Made by a program: the position numbers and the translations under genes
The notes under the pieces: generated by a model
The model's input: the letters and a program-made list of their open reading frames with translations, nothing else
Databases searched by the model: none
Told to the model about the DNA's origin: nothing
Shown here: piece after piece, positions 7,205 through 14,727 of the stretch
Layout of the letters: every line of letters begins with the position of its first letter
Numbering within the stretch: the first letter of the stretch is position 1
Assembly: GCA_017394515.1 (NCBI GenBank)
Contig: JAFPXY010000016.1
Span: forward strand, 1-64,000
DNA from: Bacillota bacterium
Lineage (GTDB): Bacteria > Bacillota > Clostridia > Peptostreptococcales > Anaerovoracaceae
Direction of reading: 5' to 3'
DNA: 64,000 bases

Positions 7205-8568
7205 TATTTTACGTATTCTTTGATAGCTGCGATCAACTCTTCCTTGGAAGGAATGATGGAGATGAATCTCTGCTCACCATTGATGGTCATGGTAGGAAGA
7301 TTCTTCATACCCATCTTGACGTATCTGGGAATGTCTTCCTTGACGCAATACTTGTAAACTCTGTATTCAGCGTAATCCTTGATTTCATCGTAGATGTCCT
7401 CAACGGCAGCTCTCATGTAGAAGCAAGCAGCGCACTGGTCGGGATCCAGCAGGAAGAGTTCAACGATGACCTTGTCAGAGTTAGCATAGTCAGGAATCTC
7501 AACGTTGGATGTGTCAATGACGGTCTCATAGTTCTTGATGAGCTCTCTGGTGGAATCCAGATGCTTAACAGCCTGAGCGCAAGCTATGGTATTCTCGATA
7601 GGAGTGTCATAAGGCATGTCGCAGCCGGGGCTGATGATGAAGTTTCCATCGGATACTTCGCGCACGGAATCGATGAGGTCCACAACGCACTTCATGTTGT
7701 CTTCCTGATTACCGAAAAGCATGGTGGTGGTAAGAGGAATGTTTCCTCCAAGGGTGATATTGAACTTGTCGGTAACTTCCTTAGCCTTAGGCATATCTAC
7801 GTTCTCGTCGATGGATACGCCGTCAGGTCCCATCTCGCACATAACTTCGATCTGCTTGGTAGCGTTTCCGCATACGAAGAATGAAGAGAATGCTCCACGA
7901 GCTCTGATGTAATCGAATACTGCCTTGAAAGGCTCAGATAAGAGTTTTTTGATCATCTTAGGTGAGATCTGGGATACCAGAGGGTCTACCACAGCGATGA
8001 CGTCCATACCTGCATCAATATACATTCTGGACATTTCGATGGCAACCTTAGCGCAGTATCCTACGAGAGCCTTGGTGTACTCAGGATCTGTAACCATATC
8101 CATAAAGATCTCTGTACCTCTTAAGTGAGATGCCAGTGTGAAAGGTCCGCAGATAAGGCCATAGAGAGCTGTATCTTCGCCTACGGCTTCTTTAACTCTT
8201 CTCATGGCGTTCAGGATCATAGGGATTCTGCCGCTTTCCTCTGTAGGGATCTTGCAGTCACAAGGGATCTCCTTGTTAGGGCCTTCCCAAGGATGTGACT
8301 TAACTGAAGGCGGATTGTCCTTTGCCCACTTCAGTTCGCAGCCGATGATTTCAGCTTCTACCTGAAGGTCGAACATGATGGGCATACCATCAGGAATGTA
8401 AAGTTTGTGAACTTCCAGAAGGGATTCAACAAGTTTGTCCTCGTCAGTCAGGAGTTCCTGAGCGGTGTAGCCCTTGAGTTTGCCTGCGTGTACGCCTGCG
8501 AAAGGTACCCAAGGAATGTCATCTGTCTTTTCGTGTCTTAAGGTCTTAAAAATTAATTCTTTTCCCAT
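7204..8568 (-). CDS. UroD/MtaA-family corrinoid methyltransferase fused to a thioredoxin-like domain
   Basis: Residues 1 to about 345 match the uroporphyrinogen-decarboxylase superfamily branch of methylcorrinoid methyltransferases (MtaA, MtbA, CmuA). It has the VCGN stretch (C233) and a later SPGCD (C316), which correspond to zinc-binding positions. The His normally two residues before the first Cys appears to be Phe231. From about residue 367 a second domain follows with CAAC (379-382) and a typical thioredoxin/glutaredoxin pattern including NLPTMTINGE. The fusion makes it longer (454) than usual family members. It lies in an operon after the corrinoid protein and before the CobW-type GTPase. 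It probably moves a methyl group between the corrinoid protein and an acceptor such as folate or a thiol; the redox domain may keep the zinc site or cobalt partner active. Confidence 0.8.
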   Translation of the reverse strand: MGKELIFKTLRHEKTDDIPWVPFAGVHAGKLKGYTAQELLTDEDKLVESLLEVHKLYIPDGMPIMFDLQVEAEIIGCELKWAKDNPPSVKSHPWEGPNKEIPCDCKIPTEESGRIPMILNAMRRVKEAVGEDTALYGLICGPFTLASHLRGTEIFMDMVTDPEYTKALVGYCAKVAIEMSRMYIDAGMDVIAVVDPLVSQISPKMIKKLLSEPFKAVFDYIRARGAFSSFFVCGNATKQIEVMCEMGPDGVSIDENVDMPKAKEVTDKFNITLGGNIPLTTTMLFGNQEDNMKCVVDLIDSVREVSDGNFIISPGCDMPYDTPIENTIACAQAVKHLDSTRELIKNYETVIDTSNVEIPDYANSDKVIVELFLLDPDQCAACFYMRAAVEDIYDEIKDYAEYRVYKYCVKEDIPRYVKMGMKNLPTMTINGEQRFISIIPSKEELIAAIKEYVK

Positions 8569-8700
8569 ATTCTTTTACCTTTTCTTAATATTTTGCATTA
8601 ACTTTATTAACTGATAATATTAATTATTCATAGCCTAACATAATAATTTTACTACAAAACGGTCTCTTATTGGATAGCAAAAAATCCAATTATCTTGTTC

Positions 8701-9387
8701 TTATTCTGAACCGTTTTGCTTTTTTCTTTGGATAAGCTCCAAAGCCTTCTCCACCGCTTCGCTGGCGGTCTCTGAGTATCCATCAGCTCCAATCTTCTCC
8801 GCCCAGCGCTGGGTGCATGGCGCGCCGCCTACCATGGTGATGTATCTGTCCCTCTCGCCTATATCTCTCAAGTACTTCTCAAGTTTCTTCTGCTCCTTAA
8901 GGGAGGCCGTGAGGAGTGCACTGGTGCCTATGATGTCCACGTTGAACTCTCTGGCAGCCAAAGCGATGGCTTCTACCGAGACCTCACATCCCAGATCGAT
9001 GACTTCAAAGCCCGCATTTCTAAGGAAAGCGGCCACTATGGTCTTACCGATATCGTGGATGTCTCCGGAAACCGTAGCAAGGAGCACGCGTATCTTGCCC
9101 GTAGCCACAGGTCCGGGAGTGTCATTGAGGCCAAGGCGCTTAAAGATCTCGTCTGTCACTTCCTTCATGGTATCCGACGCATACAAAAGTTCAGCCACGG
9201 TGATCTCGCCCCTGTCAAAGCGATCCATGATCTCCTGGTTACCCTTGCCGAAGCCCTCCATCAAAAGATCCATCAGATCCATGCCCTCTTCCGAAGCCTG
9301 ATCCATGATCTGAAGAGCCTCTTCGTCGTCTCCTTCAATTATCGATAATCTTGCTCTTTCTAAAATGTCAGCTTGCTCTGCACTCAT
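8701..9387 (-). CDS. Corrinoid (B12)-binding methyltransferase protein, MtbC/MttC-like
   Basis: The 228-residue protein has an N-terminal four-helix cap (about 5-90) and a Rossmann-like B12-binding domain. The base-off motif is DIHDIG (D109, H111, G114), followed by TSALLTAS and GGAP. This is the methyl-carrying subunit of three-part methyltransferases. It is the first gene of the operon with the UroD-type enzyme, and it is divergent from the PocR-AraC regulator. The MttB-family enzyme at 12511-14010 is a natural methyl donor partner. A 132-base gap, AT-rich and with a weak hairpin (ATTGGAT/ATCCAAT near 8669-8690), separates it from the next gene. Confidence 0.9.
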   Translation of the reverse strand: MSAEQADILERARLSIIEGDDEEALQIMDQASEEGMDLMDLLMEGFGKGNQEIMDRFDRGEITVAELLYASDTMKEVTDEIFKRLGLNDTPGPVATGKIRVLLATVSGDIHDIGKTIVAAFLRNAGFEVIDLGCEVSVEAIALAAREFNVDIIGTSALLTASLKEQKKLEKYLRDIGERDRYITMVGGAPCTQRWAEKIGADGYSETASEAVEKALELIQRKKQNGSE

Positions 9388-9416
9388 TTCTTTTACCTAA
9401 ACTTGATCAACTTGCT

Positions 9417-9444
9417 TTTATACTATTTTAGCATAAAAATACAA
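9417..9444 (-). promoter_or_regulatory. Possible promoter of the corrinoid operon
   Basis: On minus, TTGTAT (9439-9444) and TATAAA (9417-9422) are 16 bases apart, a short leader away from the corrinoid-protein gene. It is a moderate match. It lies back to back with the regulator's promoter, so a regulator bound between them could act on both. Confidence 0.4.
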
Positions 9445-9460
9445 CTGTTCATAATATTTT

Positions 9461-9488
9461 TTGACCTTTACCCAAAATATGATATAAT
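9461..9488 (+). promoter_or_regulatory. Sigma-A-type promoter of the AraC/PocR gene
   Basis: TTGACC (9461-9466) and TATAAT (9483-9488) are 16 bases apart on plus, about 40-50 bases before the regulator's start. Confidence 0.75.
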
Positions 9489-9536
9489 AAATCTAATAAT
9501 AGTTATATTTTATATGAATATTTAAAGGTAATGAGC

Positions 9537-10820
9537 ATGGCAGACAATATTTTTATTCATCTGCTCCGATCCGCAGAAGTGGCCGAGCGACTTGAGTCAT
9601 CCATAAATGCCTTCAGCAGAATAACCGGTGTACCCGTCACATATTACGATGGCGACGGAAGCATAACCCGGGAATGGTCTTCTGATAGAAAAATCTGTAA
9701 CAAATTCCAGATCTATTCCAAACAGAACAGCAAATGCAGAAGTCTTCTCAGCTTTGCAGGGAGCTTTTCGTCGGGTCTTGGGGAGCCCTATATATTCTTT
9801 TGCAGGGCTGGCCTGTCAAACATGGCCTTCCCTCTGGTCATCAAGGGAACTCCTGTGGGCTACTTCATCGCAGGTCCCTTCGTAATGAAAAAACTTAAGA
9901 GCGGAAGCATATCGAATTTCGTAAAGATGAACTCCATAGACGACAAAGAACTCTCGGATATCTTATCTTTTGCAGATTCCCTGCCCGTCTTCAGCACCGA
10001 TGGCATCTCCGACCTGTCCATACTTTTCTACAACTCCGTGGTGCCCGTCTTGAAATCATCTGCCGACTATCAGACCGCCAAGAAGAATTTCTCTGACCAG
10101 ATAACCTTAGGTGAAATGATCAGAAAGAGCAAGCGCGACCGTCTCTCCTCCACCTTCCCCACGGAACTCACGGAGGATCTCATCAACGCCATTATCTCCG
10201 GCAAAACCATTCAGGCAGAGAAGATCTCCTCTCAGATACTGGAGAGGCTCTACGTCATCTGTGTCGGAGATCTGGACGAGATCAAGACCATGGCTCTTTG
10301 GATCACTGCTACCATCATCAAAAACTTCTCCGAAGAAGCCAGGTTCAATTTCGGCGAATTCGATGAGATGGACATGGATATCATAAACAGGATAAACGAA
10401 GCTTCCACCACCGATGAGCTGTCGGAGACCTTCCGTTCTCTGACAAAGCGCATATCCGTGGATCTGGTCTCCTCTATCTATCCGGGAGCATCTCCTCTGA
10501 TCGCCCGCAGCTTAAGATACATCAAAAGCAACTTTACTCACAAGATCAAACTGAGCGATATAGCTTCAGAACTTCACGTGAATCCTTCGTATTTTTCGGC
10601 ATTGTTCAGTCAGGAAATGGGAAGATCCTTTACAGACTACATTCTGGAACTGAGGATCAATAAAGCTCAGAATCTACTTAAGACCACCAATATGGATCTG
10701 GTGGACGTGGCTGCTTCTTCAGGCTTCGAAAACCAGAGTTACTTCACCAAAATATTCAGGAAGAGCACAGGCCTCACGCCCAGGCACTACCGACAGAATT
10801 ACATGATAGATGATAAATAA
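9537..10820 (+). CDS. AraC-family regulator with PocR sensor domain
   Basis: The N-terminal part (about 5-170) is a PocR ligand-binding domain with a Cys-containing core (KICNKFQ, KCRSLL, FFCRAGL, then GYFIAGPF). The C-terminal 100 residues are two AraC-type helix-turn-helix units (SDIASELHVNPSYFSALF; VDVAASSGFENQSYFTKIF). I place the start at 9537 rather than 9531 because AAAGGT at 9523-9529 is too close to the earlier ATG. It is divergent from the corrinoid operon and convergent with the MttB-NhaC operon. PocR domains respond to small molecules in B12-dependent and C1 pathways, so it is the likely activator of both sides. It ends at a shared terminator. Confidence 0.85.
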   Translation: MADNIFIHLLRSAEVAERLESSINAFSRITGVPVTYYDGDGSITREWSSDRKICNKFQIYSKQNSKCRSLLSFAGSFSSGLGEPYIFFCRAGLSNMAFPLVIKGTPVGYFIAGPFVMKKLKSGSISNFVKMNSIDDKELSDILSFADSLPVFSTDGISDLSILFYNSVVPVLKSSADYQTAKKNFSDQITLGEMIRKSKRDRLSSTFPTELTEDLINAIISGKTIQAEKISSQILERLYVICVGDLDEIKTMALWITATIIKNFSEEARFNFGEFDEMDMDIINRINEASTTDELSETFRSLTKRISVDLVSSIYPGASPLIARSLRYIKSNFTHKIKLSDIASELHVNPSYFSALFSQEMGRSFTDYILELRINKAQNLLKTTNMDLVDVAASSGFENQSYFTKIFRKSTGLTPRHYRQNYMIDDK

Positions 10821-10827
10821 GACAGCA

Positions 10828-10860
10828 AAAGAGGAGCGACCGGTTCGCTCCTCTTTATTA
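10828..10860. terminator. Bidirectional terminator between regulator and NhaC copy 2
   Basis: AAAGAGGAGCGA and TCGCTCCTCTTT (10828-10839 and 10845-10856) form a 12-bp perfect stem with a five-base loop. The plus strand ends in a T-rich tail; it can also serve the converging minus transcript. Confidence 0.8.
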
Positions 10861-10916
10861 ATTACGAAAGTATTAATACCAAAGTGTGTTTCGTTCAGAT
10901 CTGATTTCTTTAAAGA

Positions 10917-12380
10917 TTAAGCTTCTAATTCTTTTCTCATTGCTTCTGCTTCAGCTTCTCTTGCCTCGATCATCTTGTTGTATTCCTCATCGGTCATCTT
11001 TTCCATGGTGAATCCGGTGAAGCCGTAGATGACGGATACGATCGGGTTGATGTAGTTCAGAACTGCATACTTAGCATATGCCTGAGTAGGCTGTCCTAAG
11101 AAACCGGTCATGGTAGCACCGCATACGTTCCAAGGAATGAGCGGTGATGTAAGAGTTGCCGAGTCTTCCAAGCACCTCGAGAGATTCTTTGCTTTGAGTC
11201 TCCTGTCTTCGAAAGCCTGTCTGTACATTCTGCCGGGAAGGATGATTGCCAGATACTGGTCAGCAGTAAGAAGGTTCATGAAGATGCAGGTGCAGATGGT
11301 AACGAGAACCAGAAGACCTGTTGTCTTGGCAACCTTCAGGATGCCTTCTACGATCTGTCCCAGCATTCCGGTAACTTCCAGAACTCCTGCGAAGGACATG
11401 GAGCAAAGTACGATGGATACCGTCCACAGCATTCCATCGAAGCCACCGCCTCCGACTACATCTCCTACCGTGTAATCATCGGAAAGAGGAATGTCTCCGG
11501 AGATGGATTCATATCCATAGTGCATGATGTTGAAGAAATCAACGAAGTGGATGTGCTGTACTACTCCCATGCAGAAGAGACCCATGATTACGCTGAAGAA
11601 CAGTGCGGGCAGTGCAGGGATCTTAAGGATTACAGCGATAAGAAGGATGAGTACAGGGAGCATCAGGAGCGGGCTTACTGTGAACTCGTTCTGAATAGCT
11701 TCCTGAAGGATGTCCTTCATTTCCATCTGAACTTCACCGCTGGGAGCAGCTCCTCTTCCGAGGATGAAGAATACTACCAGAGCGATGATGTAGGAAGGTG
11801 TTACGGTATAGATCATGTGACGAACATGTTCAAATACGTTGGAACCAGCAACACCGGGAGCCAGGTTGGTTGTATCGGACATAGGGGACATCTTGTCTCC
11901 GAAGTATGATCCGGATACTACAGCACCAGCTGTCATAGCGGGGTCAACGCCAAGACCGATGGAGATACCGATCATGGCTACTCCAATGGTTCCTGCTGTG
12001 GTGTAGGAGGAACCGATAACAAGTGATACGATGGAGCAAAGCAGACAAGCTGTTACCAGGAAGATGGAAGGATTAAGAATATTCAGTCCATAGTAGATCA
12101 TGGAAGGAATGATTCCGCCGGCCTTCCAAGTGGATACCAGCATACCTACTGTAAGCAGGATGAGGTTTGCCTGCATGGAGCGGTTGATACCTGCGATCAT
12201 ACCCTTTTCCATAACGTTCCACTTCCAACCATTGAGAGCGGCAACGACACATACAAGAGCGGATGACAGGACCAAAGGCATATGGGCTTCACCATAGGAT
12301 TTGAAGATGGAGTACATGATGATTCCCAGTGTGAATACTACGCAGATAAGAATCTGCCACATTGGAATTTTTTTACCCAT
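10917..12380 (-). CDS. NhaC-family Na+/H+ antiporter-type transporter (copy 2)
   Basis: The 487-residue membrane protein has the family motif GDKMSPMSDTTNL, homologous to copy 1 but clearly diverged. It has about 12 hydrophobic segments and a charged C-terminal tail (MIEAREAEAEAMRKELEA). It follows the MttB-family gene by 130 bases on the same strand, so it is a good candidate to move the methylated substrate or its product. The start is unusual. No ribosome site is adjacent; AAGGAG lies about 32 bases upstream, with a short inverted repeat (12391-12410) in between that could fold out and bring the site near. No alternative start codon exists in the open frame between them. Confidence 0.85.
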   Translation of the reverse strand: MGKKIPMWQILICVVFTLGIIMYSIFKSYGEAHMPLVLSSALVCVVAALNGWKWNVMEKGMIAGINRSMQANLILLTVGMLVSTWKAGGIIPSMIYYGLNILNPSIFLVTACLLCSIVSLVIGSSYTTAGTIGVAMIGISIGLGVDPAMTAGAVVSGSYFGDKMSPMSDTTNLAPGVAGSNVFEHVRHMIYTVTPSYIIALVVFFILGRGAAPSGEVQMEMKDILQEAIQNEFTVSPLLMLPVLILLIAVILKIPALPALFFSVIMGLFCMGVVQHIHFVDFFNIMHYGYESISGDIPLSDDYTVGDVVGGGGFDGMLWTVSIVLCSMSFAGVLEVTGMLGQIVEGILKVAKTTGLLVLVTICTCIFMNLLTADQYLAIILPGRMYRQAFEDRRLKAKNLSRCLEDSATLTSPLIPWNVCGATMTGFLGQPTQAYAKYAVLNYINPIVSVIYGFTGFTMEKMTDEEYNKMIEAREAEAEAMRKELEA

Positions 12381-12390
12381 TGTTGAAATT

Positions 12391-12417
12391 GTACGGGATA
12401 AATCCTGTACGTCTCCT
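12391..12417 (-). promoter_or_regulatory. Distant ribosome site with intervening hairpin before NhaC copy 2
   Basis: On minus, GGAG (about 12413-12416) is followed by the 20-base inverted repeat GTACAGGAT/ATCCCGTAC with one mismatch (12391-12410), then ten bases, then ATG. Folding the hairpin leaves about 12 bases of effective spacing. Confidence 0.45.
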
Positions 12418-12510
12418 TTCTCAAATAAAACGAATAATAACGAATAAATGATTCACTTTCGTAATCTCTTTATTTATTTAGGCTTGAGCCTACATAAAAC
12501 GGTTTAAAAT

Positions 12511-14010
12511 TTAAGCTTCATCATACTTCTTGATGAGGTCTCTTGCAACCTCTTCAGAGAGTCCTGCGTCAGCGCAGACCTCGATGAAGGCTTCGTCCAG
12601 TCTTGCTCTCTGCTCCTCGGTCATGGGGCAGATCACCTTGTCTCTTAAGCTATCCACATAGTCTCTGGCTCTGTCCATGATGCTCGGAGAGCCTTCCTTC
12701 TCCCAGATAGCCCTCTCCTCATAGTTAAAGGTGATGTTAGAGTAGTTCTGTTCTTTCTTGTAATTCTTCAGGGTGTGCTTCTTACCCATGAAGCTTCCGG
12801 CGGGACCGACTTCGATCAAAAGATCCCCGGCCAGAGTGTTATCATCGAATCTCATGCCATTCTCAAGGAATTTGAGGGTGCCGATGAAATCGTTATCGAT
12901 GACCAGCTTCTCAATGCTCATCTCCGCGATGACGTTGAGACCTCCAGGACCGGATACGTTATCGAAGCCTGCAGATAAGGCCATGAGACCGGATCTGGCT
13001 GTCTCTGAACCTGCCTGATAGTCCACAACTTTAGCATCTGACATGGCTGCATAGGTGTGGATGGGAAGTCCGTAGTACTTACCCATCTGAGCGTAGCCCA
13101 TGGTGATCATGCTGCATTCCATGGCCTCCATAGGAGTATACATGGTCTTCATGTTGAAGATGCAGGGTGCTCCTCCGTAAACCGTAGGGAATCCGGGCTT
13201 AAGCACCTGAATGAGTACCAGACCGCTCAGCATCTCTACCGTATGCTCCAGAAGAGCTCCGGCCAGAGTAACAGGGCCTGTAGCACCTGCGATCTGAGCA
13301 GAGATCATCTCGATGGGGATATCGTATTTGACACAGTCCACCACGTTTCTGGCGCCTATACCGGACCATTTAAAGGGTGAAGTGATGCAGATATCGAAGA
13401 TGGTATAAGGTTTGGTCCTTACCGCTTCCTCAGAACCGAGAACCGCCTTTAAAAGCTTAAAGGTTCTGGGAACTCCTTCCACATCTGTGGAGCCGCCGAT
13501 GATGGGCTTGATGGAGTTCTGCATCTCAGTATAGTAGAGATACTGGGAACCCAGCTCGCCTGGTGCTTCTTCGCAGACAACGGAAGAAGAAACGAAATCA
13601 ATGTGAGGCAGGCTCTGAGCTACCTTGGTGAGAAGCTTCAGGTCTCTCACAGCTGATAATCTAGCCGTATGGTTGTCGGGTTCGAGAACATTTGATGAAC
13701 TGGAACCCGGGTTGAATCTGGTCTTGCCATCGCCGAAGGTGCAGTAGTAATCGCCGTTTCTGTCGTAGAGATCGAAGGTCTTAGGAGCGCTTTCGATGCA
13801 CTTGTTCACCAGTTCAGGCGGGAAGTAAACCTTCTTAGTTTCTTCATCGACACGGCAGCCCGCATTCTTCAAGGCTTCTCTGGCTTCAGGATAATCAAAG
13901 ATTATTCCCATGTTCTCTAAAACTCTGAGAGCTTCTTCATGGACTTTCTTTACCTGTTCTTCAGTCAGCACCTTGATTCCGGGGCTATTGTCATAGACAA
14001 ATTTACTCAT
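12511..14010 (-). CDS. MttB-family (trimethylamine methyltransferase-like) methyltransferase, non-pyrrolysine
   Basis: This is a 499-residue protein of the MttB superfamily. It has the family N-terminus (EEQVKKVHEEALRVLENMG), the GSSSSNV stretch and the glycine-rich C-terminal barrel region (FDNVSGPGGLN). The frame runs without any in-frame UAG, so it is of the non-pyrrolysine type. Characterised members of that type demethylate quaternary amines such as glycine betaine, proline betaine or carnitine, passing the methyl to a corrinoid protein. The corrinoid protein at 8701-9387 is the nearest partner. A terminator separates it from the redox genes upstream, and an NhaC transporter follows. The substrate cannot be read from sequence. 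Confidence 0.88.
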   Translation of the reverse strand: MSKFVYDNSPGIKVLTEEQVKKVHEEALRVLENMGIIFDYPEAREALKNAGCRVDEETKKVYFPPELVNKCIESAPKTFDLYDRNGDYYCTFGDGKTRFNPGSSSSNVLEPDNHTARLSAVRDLKLLTKVAQSLPHIDFVSSSVVCEEAPGELGSQYLYYTEMQNSIKPIIGGSTDVEGVPRTFKLLKAVLGSEEAVRTKPYTIFDICITSPFKWSGIGARNVVDCVKYDIPIEMISAQIAGATGPVTLAGALLEHTVEMLSGLVLIQVLKPGFPTVYGGAPCIFNMKTMYTPMEAMECSMITMGYAQMGKYYGLPIHTYAAMSDAKVVDYQAGSETARSGLMALSAGFDNVSGPGGLNVIAEMSIEKLVIDNDFIGTLKFLENGMRFDDNTLAGDLLIEVGPAGSFMGKKHTLKNYKKEQNYSNITFNYEERAIWEKEGSPSIMDRARDYVDSLRDKVICPMTEEQRARLDEAFIEVCADAGLSEEVARDLIKKYDEA

Positions 14011-14116
14011 GATAATTCCTCCACTAAACTGATTTAATAATATAACGAAATAAAGTGCGCTTCTGTATCTTTTTTTAGTATTTTTATAACTATTTTTAGG
14101 TCAGCCAAAAAATGAA

Positions 14117-14154
14117 CAAAAAAACACCGCACAATCCTTTTCGATCATGCGGTG
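14117..14154 (-). terminator. Intrinsic terminator of the CoADR-rhodanese operon
   Basis: CACCGCA and TGCGGTG (14125-14131 and 14148-14154), with further inner pairing, are followed on minus by a seven-base T-run (14118-14124). It sits between the C_GCAxxG gene and the MttB-family gene. Confidence 0.85.
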
Positions 14155-14168
14155 CGAGAGTTTTTTGC

Positions 14169-14705
14169 TTATTTCTCTACGGGCTTCAGAATTCCATCAA
14201 CGATCATTCTGGCTACGATCTCGGTGCAGAATGAAACGGCGGTAGCGCAGTGATGAGTTCCAAAGTGCTCCATATATCCCTGGTCTCCTTCAGGAGTCTT
14301 CCAGTCATAGGCTTCTCCCATGTTGTGTGCCAGCACGTCTCTGCAAAGAATGCTGCCATACTCTTTTTTGAAAGTCTCGATGACGTCTCTTACCATGGCG
14401 TGGCCTTCTTCATAATTGCCGCCCAGATCGGAGAGTGGTCTGCCCTTAGCTACGGAGATTACCCAAGCTGCTCCGTTAAGAGCTCCGCAGGTGCCATCCA
14501 GACAGCAGCCGCAGCCGCCGGCCAGTCCGAAGCTTGCTCTGATCATATCTTCAGTGATGCCAAAATCAGGGAATGCCCTGTAGATTCCGTGCAAAGTACT
14601 CTGAATGCAGTTTCCGTAAAGTGTCTCAGTGGAGTATCCCACGTTCTTAGCCTTAACTACTAAAGCTTCCTTCATTTCCGGTGTGAGTTTGGAATAATCA
14701 GTCAT
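14169..14705 (-). CDS. C_GCAxxG_C_C family redox protein
   Basis: The 178-residue protein has the family's cysteine pattern: NCIQST near residue 33, then GGCGCCLDGTCGALNGA, LCRD, and HHCATAV. These many cysteines suggest a redox or metal-binding role, yet no member has a firmly known reaction. It has an AGGAGA ribosome site and lies 22 bases after the CoA-disulfide-reductase/rhodanese gene, followed by a terminator, so the two form a unit. A partner role in sulfur or thiol electron transfer is inferred from this pairing. Confidence 0.85.
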   Translation of the reverse strand: MTDYSKLTPEMKEALVVKAKNVGYSTETLYGNCIQSTLHGIYRAFPDFGITEDMIRASFGLAGGCGCCLDGTCGALNGAAWVISVAKGRPLSDLGGNYEEGHAMVRDVIETFKKEYGSILCRDVLAHNMGEAYDWKTPEGDQGYMEHFGTHHCATAVSFCTEIVARMIVDGILKPVEK

Positions 14706-14727
14706 TTTTTCTCTCCTCTTAAGTCTG

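Noticed and set aside
8669-8690. ATTGGAT/ATCCAAT hairpin as a terminator between corrinoid and UroD-type genes
   Set aside because: It is weak, AT-rich and lacks a T-run; the genes are likely co-transcribed.
12480-12493. Hairpin TAGGCT/AGCCTA after the MttB-family gene as a terminator
   Set aside because: The loop is only two bases and no T-run follows on the minus strand, so read-through into NhaC copy 2 is more likely.
12511-14010. Pyrrolysine-containing trimethylamine methyltransferase
   Set aside because: The frame is continuous from start to TAA with no internal UAG, and no pyl genes are seen.
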